From positions 248,001 to 312,000 of the forward strand of contig NZ_NEXX01000001.1 in the NCBI RefSeq assembly GCF_002174125.1: a DNA stretch of 64,000 nt, in the 5' to 3' direction. A program made the position numbers and the translations under genes. The notes below the pieces were generated by a model that ran no database searches, had not been told where the DNA came from, and saw only the letters and a list, made by a program, of their open reading frames with translations. Shown piece by piece: positions 10,003 to 19,145 of the stretch. Source of the stretch: Acinetobacter populi. GTDB lineage: Bacteria; Pseudomonadota; Gammaproteobacteria; Pseudomonadales; Moraxellaceae. Each line of letters opens with the position of its first letter. Within the stretch, counting starts at the first letter, position 1.

Positions 10003-10041
10003 TATAAAAACAGTTAGCGTAGCAACTACCACGCTAACTGT
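10003..10041 (-). terminator. Intrinsic terminator after hcp
   Basis: A perfect 11-bp stem ACAGTTAGCGT / ACGCTAACTGT with a 10-nt loop is followed on the minus strand by TTTTTATATT. It lies between hcp and tagJ inside the operon. It probably works as a partial terminator, so that the abundant tube protein Hcp is made in excess over the baseplate genes downstream. Confidence 0.8.
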
Positions 10042-10059
10042 AAAGTTTTGAACCACAAA

Positions 10060-10545
10060 TTAGCTTGTTGCTTTATTGAGTTTAATATCATAAGCCATCT
10101 GAGTTTCAGGTCCTTTACCACCACGCTCAGTTTGCTCCCAATATTGATTTTTAATCTTAACTGCTTGGAATGAATAGTTTACATATAACACTTCATTGTC
10201 TTTCGAACCGACGAACTCAACACCAGTTACAATAACATCTTCTAGCGTAATACGAGAATATTCAATTTGTTCCCCACCAGCTTTGCAAATAGAAACTTCA
10301 AGTTTTGGTATATGTCGTCCAATTGCACTATGTTTTAAAATTGTAGGCGCAGCTTTATCAATTGCTGTTGTAATTTTCAAATCCTGAAAATTCACTTTAC
10401 CAGCACCACCACCACCACCGGTAGTTAATGTTGCTGGCTGGCTAGCCCCCCATGTAAAATCACGAACATCGATCCAATCCTTATGATTGGCATCCTTGGA
10501 TTCACCACTCACACCATCCACTTTTAGAAAAATATCAATAGCCAT
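10060..10545 (-). CDS. hcp: T6SS tube protein Hcp (TssD)
   Basis: Hcp stacks as hexameric rings to form the expelled inner tube, and small effectors can ride in its lumen. The 161-residue product begins MAIDIFLKVDGVSGES, followed by DWIDVRDFTWGASQP and a Gly-rich loop of six glycines. A KLEVSICKAGGEQ segment and a C-terminal QTERGGKGPETQMAYDIK tail follow, all typical of the Hcp family. The ATG follows AAAGG. It lies alone between a long-loop hairpin upstream and a strong terminator downstream, an arrangement that suggests independent control of its dosage. Confidence 0.97.
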   Translation of the reverse strand: MAIDIFLKVDGVSGESKDANHKDWIDVRDFTWGASQPATLTTGGGGGAGKVNFQDLKITTAIDKAAPTILKHSAIGRHIPKLEVSICKAGGEQIEYSRITLEDVIVTGVEFVGSKDNEVLYVNYSFQAVKIKNQYWEQTERGGKGPETQMAYDIKLNKATS

Positions 10546-10595
10546 TCTAAATTTACCTTTGTGTTGTTAAAAATATATAAATATCAAAACTATTA

Positions 10596-10641
10596 TTGTG
10601 AGGAAATTTCAAAATATATTAAGAGATTTTATTCCTCACAA
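10596..10641 (-). promoter_or_regulatory. Long-loop hairpin in the hcp leader
   Basis: Perfect 10-bp inverted repeat TTGTGAGGAA / TTCCTCACAA with a 26-nt AT-rich loop, in the 153-nt gap between tssC and hcp. No T-tract follows. Its near edge is 51 nt from the hcp start codon, matching the hairpin before the PAAR gene. Both have a GAGGA(T)AA-type left arm on the minus strand. A role in mRNA processing or stability of hcp is inference. Confidence 0.45.
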
Positions 10642-10698
10642 TACATTACAATTTTAATTAAATCGCATTATAACCCTAAACAGTTATTCATTTTTGTA

Positions 10699-12186
10699 TC
10701 ATTCTTTTTTCAAAGATGGTAATTTTGAAACCAAACGTAATGAAACTGTTAAGCCTTCGAGTTGATAATGGGGACGTAAGAAAAATTTTGATGCATAAAA
10801 TCCCGGATTATCTTCCACTTCCTCTACAATGACTTCCGCTGCTGCTAGAGGTTTACGCGCTTTGGTCTCTTGTGAAGAATTTGTTGGATCACCATCAACA
10901 TAATTCATTAACCAATCATTTAGCCAACGCTCCATTTCCTCACGCTCTCGAAATGATCCAATTTTGTCTCGAACAATACATTTCAAATAATGGGCAAAAC
11001 GACAACATGCAAATAAATAAGGCAAACGTGCAGACAATTTTGCATTCGCAGTTGCATCTGAATCATAATACTCAGTTGGTTGTTGCAAAGATTGAGCACC
11101 AATAAACGCAGCAAGATTAGAGTTTTTACGATAAACCAATGGCATTAAACCATTATTTGAGAGCTCAGCTTCACGGCGGTCACTAATTGCAATTTCTGTA
11201 GGACATTTTAAATCGACCCCACCATCATCGGTTTCAAATGTAAATGTTGGAAGATCCTCGACAATTCCTCCTGATTCTACACCGCGGATTGAGGTACACC
11301 ATCCAAATTCATTGAATGAACGATTAATATTAACTGCCATTGCATAAGCAGCATTCACCCAAGAAAAATCTTCATGACCATTATTCACTTCCTGGAAATT
11401 AAAATCTTCAACGGGATTATTTTGTGCACTATAGGGTAACCGAACCATAAATCGAGGTAGTGCTAATCCTAAATAACGTGCATCATCACTTTCTCGTAAA
11501 TTACGCCAAGCTGCATATTCTGTATTCTGAAATATTTTGGAAATATCACGTGGATTAGAAAGTTCTTCCCAAGAATCCATTTGCATCAGATTAGGGCTTG
11601 CACCAGTAATAAATGGACAATGAGAAGCTGCCGAAATTTTGGCAACTTCAGATAGCATTTCAATGTCTTGTGGACCATGATCAAAATAGTAGTCACCTAC
11701 AATACAACCAAATGGTTCACCACCAAATTGACCATATTCTTCTTCATATATTTTCTTGAAGATCGGACTTTGATCCCACATCACACCTTTAAACTTTTTA
11801 AGATTGCGACTGAGCTCTTTCTTGCTCAGAGGCATAAACTTAATTTTAAGTAATTGATTAGTCTCTGTATTATTTACTAAATAATGTAAACCACGCCATG
11901 CACTTTCTAACTGTTTGAATTCTTCATGATGAATAATTTGATTTATTTGTTCTGATAGTTTTTTATCAATTTCAGCAATAATTGCTTCAATAGTTTGATA
12001 AGTATCTGATGAATGTTGCACTACACTAGTTAATGCCTGTTTTGCTAAAGTTTTAACCGCATCCTGAACGGCACTTTCTGCCTGTTTAGTTTTTGGTTTG
12101 AATTCTTTATTGATGAGTTGTTCAAAACCATTATTGGTGAGTTGCTCATCACCTGTTTGCTGTTGCTCTAATGGAGATATAGACAT
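10699..12186 (-). CDS. tssC: T6SS sheath large subunit TssC
   Basis: TssC pairs with TssB to form the contractile sheath. The 495-residue product shows family landmarks: AWRGLHYLVNNTETN near residue 100, GEPFGCIVGDYYFDH, the FMVRLPYS segment, and the C-terminal RPHYQLEGLTVSLRLVSKLP that forms the sheath handshake. I start it at ATG 12186, preceded by AAAGGA and 19 nt after the tssB stop; the frame extends upstream into tssB but without a ribosome site. It is followed by hcp. Confidence 0.96.
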   Translation of the reverse strand: MSISPLEQQQTGDEQLTNNGFEQLINKEFKPKTKQAESAVQDAVKTLAKQALTSVVQHSSDTYQTIEAIIAEIDKKLSEQINQIIHHEEFKQLESAWRGLHYLVNNTETNQLLKIKFMPLSKKELSRNLKKFKGVMWDQSPIFKKIYEEEYGQFGGEPFGCIVGDYYFDHGPQDIEMLSEVAKISAASHCPFITGASPNLMQMDSWEELSNPRDISKIFQNTEYAAWRNLRESDDARYLGLALPRFMVRLPYSAQNNPVEDFNFQEVNNGHEDFSWVNAAYAMAVNINRSFNEFGWCTSIRGVESGGIVEDLPTFTFETDDGGVDLKCPTEIAISDRREAELSNNGLMPLVYRKNSNLAAFIGAQSLQQPTEYYDSDATANAKLSARLPYLFACCRFAHYLKCIVRDKIGSFREREEMERWLNDWLMNYVDGDPTNSSQETKARKPLAAAEVIVEEVEDNPGFYASKFFLRPHYQLEGLTVSLRLVSKLPSLKKE

Positions 12187-12205
12187 AATCTTTCCTTTAA
12201 ACCAA

Positions 12206-12721
12206 TTATTGTTCTGGGTTATCTGTTTTCTTTGGCAAATTTGCAAGAGACTTTAAAAGCTCATTATCAGACAGAACTTTATTAATCAATTCTTCTGCCC
12301 CAGTTTTACCATCCATATAAGACAGTAGATTCGATAACTCTGTTCTCGCATTCAAAAGATCCCTGAGTGGTTCAACTTTCTGTGCAATTTGATCTGGAGA
12401 AAAATCAGCCATCTTATCAAACTCTATATCAACATCAAGAAAACCACCTTCATCATTCAAGGTATTTTCTACATTAAATGCCACACGCGGTTTAATAGAC
12501 TTCATACGATCATCAAAATTATCGACATCTATTTCCATAAAATTACGTTCATTTAAATTGGGTAACTCCTGTTTGGTCTTACCTGCCAAATCAGAAAAAA
12601 CTCCCATTACAAAGGGCAATTCTATTTTTTTCTCAACCCCATAGATTTCTACATCATATTCGATTTGTACACGAGGAGAACGATTTCGTGCAATGAATTT
12701 TTGTCCTGAATTTTTACTCAT
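12206..12721 (-). CDS. tssB: T6SS sheath small subunit TssB
   Basis: TssB is the small sheath subunit, and TagJ and ClpV act on this heterodimer. The 171-residue product starts with SGQKFIARNRSPRVQIEYDV, followed by ELPFVMGVFSDLAG and FMEIDVDNFDDRM, all typical. A C-terminal helix (about 120-165) completes the handshake with TssC. The ATG follows AGGTGA, 16 nt after tssA. Assignment is firm. Confidence 0.96.
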   Translation of the reverse strand: MSKNSGQKFIARNRSPRVQIEYDVEIYGVEKKIELPFVMGVFSDLAGKTKQELPNLNERNFMEIDVDNFDDRMKSIKPRVAFNVENTLNDEGGFLDVDIEFDKMADFSPDQIAQKVEPLRDLLNARTELSNLLSYMDGKTGAEELINKVLSDNELLKSLANLPKKTDNPEQ

Positions 12722-12736
12722 ATTTCACCTATATCA

Positions 12737-13777
12737 TTAATCTTGAAAATCATTATCCATGGGTTGACCGATCAATGTTTCCAATCGATCAAGCGAATCT
12801 GGACTAATATCCTTCATAATTTCATAAAAATTAAGATTCATTAACCTTTGAATCCGCCTAATAAATAAGGGAGCAGGATGCGAAGGTTCATGTTTCTCAA
12901 AATATATAAATATTTTTTCTAACAACAATTCCACATCTTGTCGAGAATTAATCTGGTAATTTGACCAGTTTAATACAGCCTGTGGAGTTTTTTTAGCTGG
13001 ATTATCATTAATTTGTATCAATTCTGTTGATGTATTCTCACTCATCTGTCCGGTAGGGATATCATTTAAATTTTTTATTATCTTTGATAAAACTTGCTCA
13101 AGAAGATCAAATTTTAAGAAACTAGATTGCAATTTATCTGCAAAGATTTGTTTAATTCCATCAATACTCGTCAATGCATCTTTTATAGCTTTTAACTCTG
13201 GCAATTGAGCTTCCATTGCAATTTGTAAATCAATATTTAATCGCTCCAATCCGCCAGGATATTTATCACTAGTATCTACTCTATGCTCAAGTATACCTTC
13301 AATTTCCCGCACATTATACTGGGTTTGTGATAAACCATTTTTGATTAAAAATGCATTTCTAACTTCTTTAATAATTCCATCATGCGAAAAGAATAAAGAA
13401 AGTGCATTAATACGATAATCTGGATCAAAATCCCCCTCTTCATCTTCTAGATGAGGATATGTTTGTTCCCAATATAATCGGAGATTCTCATATATAATAT
13501 GTAAACCTTTTGATAGTCCTGTTAGACCATATCTTGCTACTGCACTTTGGGTAAAATAACTCATTACATTCAGGTCTTTACTTTTATGTAAAAGAATTTC
13601 ACTAGCAAGATTATAGATATCTTCCCAATTTGGACCTTGTGCATCAATGATTAAATCACCAAATTGTTGCTCCGGTTTCTCTTGTACTAGGTTGAGCAAT
13701 TTTTGATAATCTTCATCATATTCAATATTTTGTCCAGCAATCTGTTCTGAACTTATAGGTTTTATAAAATCTTCCAT
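12737..13777 (-). CDS. tssA: T6SS protein TssA (ImpA N-terminal domain)
   Basis: TssA proteins act as caps or priming factors for tube and sheath growth. The 346-residue product opens with the ImpA_N block: ISSEQIAGQNIEYDEDYQ, then GPNWEDIYNLASEILLHKSKDL and GLHIIYENLRLYWEQTYPHL. The C-terminal part (about 260-346) has a PAPLFIRRIQRLMNLNFYE segment like the short TssA classes. ATG at 13777 is chosen over a TTG one codon upstream. It lies between tagF and tssB. Confidence 0.92.
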   Translation of the reverse strand: MEDFIKPISSEQIAGQNIEYDEDYQKLLNLVQEKPEQQFGDLIIDAQGPNWEDIYNLASEILLHKSKDLNVMSYFTQSAVARYGLTGLSKGLHIIYENLRLYWEQTYPHLEDEEGDFDPDYRINALSLFFSHDGIIKEVRNAFLIKNGLSQTQYNVREIEGILEHRVDTSDKYPGGLERLNIDLQIAMEAQLPELKAIKDALTSIDGIKQIFADKLQSSFLKFDLLEQVLSKIIKNLNDIPTGQMSENTSTELIQINDNPAKKTPQAVLNWSNYQINSRQDVELLLEKIFIYFEKHEPSHPAPLFIRRIQRLMNLNFYEIMKDISPDSLDRLETLIGQPMDNDFQD

Positions 13778-13788
13778 CAAGAAGTATC

Positions 13789-14337
13789 CTACTTAAGCAT
13801 TAATTTTCTATAAACGATATGATTAGTTTTTTCAACTTTTAATTCAAGTCCCGAAAACGTTGGATATAGTTCCACCCAATAATCCATTGGCTCAAGTATC
13901 CGCCCATTTAAATCAAGTGTAGGAACAGCCTCCATTAAATTTGTAAATATTTGATCATCAATTAACAATGAATTCAATAAGCTAAATTTAAATTTAAAGT
14001 CATTAAGTTTTTGAAAGAAAATCAAGAATATCTCTTTTAAAGGAGCTTTTTCATCTACACAAAACATGACAAATGGACAAATACGACCACGTTGATCCCG
14101 ACTATTAAATAGAACTCCACGGACAAACTTACCTTCTTCCGAAAAATTCTTATTAGAAAAATAGTAAAAATTTACTATATAAGAATCATTCATTTTGACT
14201 AATTTCTCACCTAGGTGATTTTGTCCTTTTATTATCCAATCCATTATGTTTTTTTCAATATTGGAAAAACGATTGGATTGAATAAAATCTGCTTGTATGG
14301 GTAATTTTCCACACCAGCCAATAGATTGACTTAACAT
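13789..14337 (-). CDS. tagF: T6SS-associated protein TagF
   Basis: TagF proteins are post-translational repressors in several T6SSs, acting against the Fha/PppA switch. The 182-residue product has the family N-terminus GWCGKLPIQADFIQ, then the WIIKGQNHLGE and GRICPFVMFC segments. The ATG overlaps the tssM stop codon (ATGTTAA), so translation is likely coupled. No ppkA, pppA or fha gene is present here, so what TagF acts on in this system is open. Confidence 0.88.
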   Translation of the reverse strand: MLSQSIGWCGKLPIQADFIQSNRFSNIEKNIMDWIIKGQNHLGEKLVKMNDSYIVNFYYFSNKNFSEEGKFVRGVLFNSRDQRGRICPFVMFCVDEKAPLKEIFLIFFQKLNDFKFKFSLLNSLLIDDQIFTNLMEAVPTLDLNGRILEPMDYWVELYPTFSGLELKVEKTNHIVYRKLMLK

Positions 14338-17300
14338 TTAAACTCTCTGAATAAAGTCAAGTTAAAAGGATTATTACCAGAAACTGCTCGAAATTCAATA
14401 TAGACTTTCTTTCCATCAAGATTAAATGTAGCTAATATACCTTTACCGTCATTTGTCAAGATCGCTTTATTGGCCTGATCAATTAATCTAAAGATAGCCC
14501 ATTCTCCCTTAACTTCCAGAGTTTCTGGTTTCTCATTGGCAGAAGTTGCTTCTAATATAATCTGATTATCCTGTGCTGGCCAACTCAACATGACATTTTG
14601 CTGGGGACCATGATAATACTGAATCTTCTTACCACCATAAGAAATATTCAGATTATCAATACTTTTATCCATAGCAATGACTCTCATCACAAAATCTATA
14701 TGTGGTGTATTTCTCCCTGCAAAATATTGCATATTAATTTTTTCAGCATCTAGATAATTTGCTTTGCGCTTAATTTGGTTGTTTTCCAATAACAGAATAA
14801 ATGGCGTATTTTGATTTTGGCTAACAGCGACATTAGCCCCTAAAGTCTTTAGATAAATACCCTCCTTACCAAAAAGTGATCCCAATTCTTGTAAGGAAAT
14901 ATCTTGAGTAGATTTTGCAACAAAAGGATATTTGTTACTAGTCAGATTTCTACAATTTGACTGTACCATTTGATCCTGCTGTTTAGCCACACCTAAAGTT
15001 TGTGCATCTTTATATTGCTGACTCGATAATGTTACTTGGGTTACAAATTGATCAAGCATAGGTCGAAAAGGTTCGGGTAACCGATTCACTTGTGCTTTAT
15101 AATTTACCAAAGGTGTCGTATCAGGCATAAGTTGATCATCACTTTGCATACTCAATTGTAAAGCCACCAAATACACATATAAATCATTAATAGATTTAAT
15201 AATTTCATCAAGCTGTGCACCAGACTCCGAACCTGTTTGAGTTAAACTTTGAAATTGTGAAAAATTACTGGCAATGATTTGTAAGTAGCCTTGCACTTTA
15301 CTTTCATCTAATACTGGATTTTTACCTATCTCTAACGCTTTGTCCTGATTTTTTTGCTGAGATTGTTCTGTCTCTGCATTAAGTACAGTAGGTGTCATTA
15401 AGTTAGTATTATCACTTATCCCTTTAATGATACCAGCCAATGAAGAGTTTTTTTCAGAAAGCTGTTTAGACATAGCAATAGCTTGCTGCAAATTTTGTGG
15501 CTGCAACATTCGTATATCTTTTAGATAATTTTTCCAAGCTTCCGTATATTGAATTGCATAGAGTTGATAAATATCAGCCAAGACCTGATCTTCGGACTGT
15601 ACTAATACACCATCGCCTAGCACCCATTTCTCTTCTTTATAAAATTTATTTAATCGCTCTCCAACGTACGGCATAAATAAATTTTTATATCCATATTTGG
15701 TATATAAAACAGAAATAGGTTCGTTTAATGTTTTATTACTTACTCGTCTAAATAATGTATTGGTAGATGAGCCCCCCATTGATACAAAAGAAACAACAGG
15801 CATACTTCTCAAATCCAGACTTCTTACATAATGCACCAAATCAGCATATATTAAATTTGCAATATCCTGATGCAATAATAACTCACGTGCTTGACTCACT
15901 AATAGAGGATCGTAATTATTTTTTGCAATAATACGTTTTGAACTTAATACATTTTTTAATGCTTGGATAGATTGATGATTTACATCATCTCCATTCGCAT
16001 TATATTTCATTAAATCTGTAACAATCCATTGATTAATATAATCATTACTATAATGGTTTGGCTGATACAACATCAAATAAGTTTTTAAATTCCTATAAAT
16101 TCTATTATAGTCTTTAGAATCTATACTACGTTTAAGTTGCTCATCAATTTCAGTAGAAATAACAGGAATCAAATTTTCATCAATCAAGCTTTGATGTTTC
16201 GACATTGCAGCTTTTTCAACATCTTTAAATTGACTTAAACCCAAATTTTTTATAAATGAATCATCTAAATATTCTTTATTAATATTGTATGTGGGTAATA
16301 GATAAACCTTTTGAGTAAAGTTAAGTAAATCAGATACATTGGTTGCATCTACATTTTTAGCATCACTTTCGACTTTATTCAGTTGTGTCGATACAGCATC
16401 GAGATAATGATGATTGTGGCTATATGCCCGAATCAACAAAAATAAAAAAATTAATAAAACTAAGGCTGTAACTGCAACACAGATCCAGTAAATTTTACGT
16501 CGTTTTTTCAACCACGCATTATCCATACCAGCAAGATTTGCAGTATTTAATAACAATGTCTGGAAAATCTGATTAACAAAATATGCTTTCGCTTTTGGGA
16601 CTAAAGTCGCATGTCCATTACCACTATATTTCTCTTGCAAATCATAATTTAAAGCATCAGTTGATTTTATAGATTCATTTTCCTGTTGCACAGCACTAGT
16701 AAAATAAACCCCTGCCAAATTTAGATCAGAATCATATCTAGATAAATTAAGTAAACGTTTTAAATACAATTTCAAACTTTGTGAAAAATTTGAAAATTCA
16801 GAAGCAAAACCAATCGCCAGATCTGATGGATCATTCTGTTGATTATTATAAGCAACACTTGTAAATAGATTTTTCTGAATACGCTCAGAAATTTGATCAA
16901 TTTCAGACGTAATACGATTAATTTTCTCTGCAGAAGTTGGCGTAAGAGGATCTAAATCTACGCCAAATACCTTTTTCCGTTCTTCTTCAGTTAAATAGTT
17001 AAAATATTGATTAAATCCAGAGATTAAATCAATTTTATTCACCATAATATATAATGGATAAGTCGTTTTAAAAGAAGCTTGTAGTTCTTGTAGTCTTAAT
17101 CTGATTTGTTGTAATTGCTGCTGTACTCTTCCTTCATCTTTAGACAATATATCATCAGTACTTACCATTAATACCAAACCATTAATCGGTTGCTTGGTAC
17201 GACAACGTTTAAGTAAACCTAATAATTCATTCCAGTCTTCACTATTATTAATATCATCATTCTGTTCAACAAACCGACCTGCTGTATCCAACAATAAGGC

Positions 17301-17849
17301 TTCATCTGTTAAAAACCAATCACAATCACGTGTTCCAATAAGTTTTGAAACATTATCTGTTGTACCAACAGGAAATGTTAGTCCCGAATTTAAGATTGCC
17401 GTTGTTTTACCAACACCGGATGCACCTACCATTAAAAACCAAGGTTTTTGATAGATGTATTCATTTTTATCTGCAAATAACTTTTGGAATAGATTTTTTG
17501 ATTGTTGATCATTGTGCCGTTGTAAAACCGTTTCAATATTTAAAAATTGTTCTTGAAGTGCACTATTGCCGATACTACCAGTTTTATTATCTGAACCAAG
17601 TTCACTTGCTTTAATTTCTTCTATCACATGTTGGTTTAATTTTTTAGTTTGATACCATTTATATAAATAGACAGCTAAGAAAATTAGACAGATTAAAACA
17701 GACAATAAAACTCTTACCCATATAGGTGCCAAAGGTTTATAGTCTGCAATTGACAAAGTTGGTCCTGCGACCCATATCATGGTAATCAGGGAAAGTATAC
17801 CAAATACACTCCACAGACTACTCCAACCCAATCCTGATAAAATTCCCAT
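14331..17849 (-). CDS. tssM: T6SS inner-membrane protein TssM (IcmF)
   Basis: TssM spans the envelope as the core of the TssJLM membrane complex. The 1172-residue product has two N-terminal membrane segments (about 8-30 and 45-65), a cytoplasmic ATPase-like domain with Walker A GASGVGKTT near residue 140 and DTAGR near 190, and a third membrane segment near 455-475 (VALVLLIFLFLLI). A long periplasmic part with the ImcF-related and C-terminal TssJ-binding regions follows. Length is normal. It follows tssL by 27 nt and overlaps tagF. An intact Walker A is not universal in TssM and suggests nucleotide binding. Confidence 0.96.
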   Translation of the reverse strand: MGILSGLGWSSLWSVFGILSLITMIWVAGPTLSIADYKPLAPIWVRVLLSVLICLIFLAVYLYKWYQTKKLNQHVIEEIKASELGSDNKTGSIGNSALQEQFLNIETVLQRHNDQQSKNLFQKLFADKNEYIYQKPWFLMVGASGVGKTTAILNSGLTFPVGTTDNVSKLIGTRDCDWFLTDEALLLDTAGRFVEQNDDINNSEDWNELLGLLKRCRTKQPINGLVLMVSTDDILSKDEGRVQQQLQQIRLRLQELQASFKTTYPLYIMVNKIDLISGFNQYFNYLTEEERKKVFGVDLDPLTPTSAEKINRITSEIDQISERIQKNLFTSVAYNNQQNDPSDLAIGFASEFSNFSQSLKLYLKRLLNLSRYDSDLNLAGVYFTSAVQQENESIKSTDALNYDLQEKYSGNGHATLVPKAKAYFVNQIFQTLLLNTANLAGMDNAWLKKRRKIYWICVAVTALVLLIFLFLLIRAYSHNHHYLDAVSTQLNKVESDAKNVDATNVSDLLNFTQKVYLLPTYNINKEYLDDSFIKNLGLSQFKDVEKAAMSKHQSLIDENLIPVISTEIDEQLKRSIDSKDYNRIYRNLKTYLMLYQPNHYSNDYINQWIVTDLMKYNANGDDVNHQSIQALKNVLSSKRIIAKNNYDPLLVSQARELLLHQDIANLIYADLVHYVRSLDLRSMPVVSFVSMGGSSTNTLFRRVSNKTLNEPISVLYTKYGYKNLFMPYVGERLNKFYKEEKWVLGDGVLVQSEDQVLADIYQLYAIQYTEAWKNYLKDIRMLQPQNLQQAIAMSKQLSEKNSSLAGIIKGISDNTNLMTPTVLNAETEQSQQKNQDKALEIGKNPVLDESKVQGYLQIIASNFSQFQSLTQTGSESGAQLDEIIKSINDLYVYLVALQLSMQSDDQLMPDTTPLVNYKAQVNRLPEPFRPMLDQFVTQVTLSSQQYKDAQTLGVAKQQDQMVQSNCRNLTSNKYPFVAKSTQDISLQELGSLFGKEGIYLKTLGANVAVSQNQNTPFILLLENNQIKRKANYLDAEKINMQYFAGRNTPHIDFVMRVIAMDKSIDNLNISYGGKKIQYYHGPQQNVMLSWPAQDNQIILEATSANEKPETLEVKGEWAIFRLIDQANKAILTNDGKGILATFNLDGKKVYIEFRAVSGNNPFNLTLFREFKC

Positions 17850-17876
17850 TTTAGTTACCTTAATTTTGAAATAGAA

Positions 17877-19130
17877 TTAATTCTGAACATTAACGCCTGT
17901 AGTTGTAGCCAATTGTTTCGAGCCAGGCTGGATATAAACAGTAATTTCAACTCGACGATTTTTTGCTCTATTTTCAGGAGAATTATTTGCAACAACTGGA
18001 TTATCTGAACCTTTGCCTTCAGAACGAACTCTTGATTCATCACGAATGTAGTTAAGAAGAATCGCTTTAACTGCATCAGCCCGACCTTGTGACAAATGCC
18101 AGTTAGAAGGATAAGTCGCACTACTAATAGGCCGATCATCAGTATATCCAGAAACTGTAATCTGACCATCGACATTGTTTAATGCCTGACTTACTGTTGC
18201 CAATACAGGATAAAATCTATCTTGAATCTTATCTGACCCTGATGCAAATAATTCATCACCAAGTATAGTGATCGTACTTTTACCAGGAATTTCATAGACC
18301 TGAATAAGTTTATTGTCAATTTCATTTTTTAATAAAGGTGCAAGCAATTGTACGCGTTCATTAGATATAGGTAGATTTTGCTGCACTTGCAAAGCATTGA
18401 TACGTGTATTTACATTATTAGTTTGTTGTGCAAGCTTCCAGTTTAAAAAAGTATGCGTCAGAACAGCTACAGCCAAGCCACTTACCAATATACTCCATAA
18501 TGGGATCCGCTTACCTTTAGCAATGAATAAACCTTTTTTATCTACACTGTCTTTTAATAAATTATTTGATGTTGTACCCTTATATTCACGTATGATTTTT
18601 TCCAGATCTTTTTTTATATTTTCTACAGTAACTTTACCATTATTTAATACCTGATATTTGCCCATATATCCCAATACAAGACAATAATACATTAACTCAA
18701 TTAAATTAATATTCTTTTGTGGTTCTGTTTTAATTCGATCCAAAAGTTGAAAAAACTGTTCTCCTCCCCATGTTTCATTATGGAAAGTAACTAACAAACT
18801 ATGTGCAGACCATTCCTGAGTAGCCCAACCATTTTTTGCAGCAAATTCGTCCAAAAGTGTACACAAGCAATATCTAGCGGCTTTAACCGTTTCATAGGTC
18901 GCACCATTTTCTTCTGCTACTTCTTCAAATTGCTCAATTTCTTTACGCAATAAATTTAATATTTCTTGTGTTGACAACTTACTTTGAAAATATTTCATTT
19001 GAGAAGCACGATTTAGAAGCGGAATTGCCGCTTCAACAATATAATTCCTTCCCTTCTGCTTTAATTCAGCATTATCTTGGTTCAGAATATTTGATTCAAT
19101 TTCTTCAAACTTTATTGTTTGCATGATCAT
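17877..19130 (-). CDS. tssL: T6SS protein TssL with OmpA-like peptidoglycan-binding domain
   Basis: TssL is the DotU-like inner-membrane partner of TssM and TssK. The 417-residue product has the cytoplasmic DotU domain (about 20-200, with CTLLDEFAA and WSAHSLLVTFHNETWGGE), one membrane segment near 222-245 (LWSILVSGLAVAVLTHTF), and a periplasmic OmpA/MotB-like domain (about 290-405) with the SGYTDDRPI and LSQGRADAV motifs and NRRVEI near its end. The OmpA fusion makes this an evolved TssL that can anchor the complex to peptidoglycan itself. ATGs at 19130 and 19124 are both possible starts. Confidence 0.95.
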   Translation of the reverse strand: MIMQTIKFEEIESNILNQDNAELKQKGRNYIVEAAIPLLNRASQMKYFQSKLSTQEILNLLRKEIEQFEEVAEENGATYETVKAARYCLCTLLDEFAAKNGWATQEWSAHSLLVTFHNETWGGEQFFQLLDRIKTEPQKNINLIELMYYCLVLGYMGKYQVLNNGKVTVENIKKDLEKIIREYKGTTSNNLLKDSVDKKGLFIAKGKRIPLWSILVSGLAVAVLTHTFLNWKLAQQTNNVNTRINALQVQQNLPISNERVQLLAPLLKNEIDNKLIQVYEIPGKSTITILGDELFASGSDKIQDRFYPVLATVSQALNNVDGQITVSGYTDDRPISSATYPSNWHLSQGRADAVKAILLNYIRDESRVRSEGKGSDNPVVANNSPENRAKNRRVEITVYIQPGSKQLATTTGVNVQN

Positions 19131-19145
19131 TCTCGATTTAATTCA

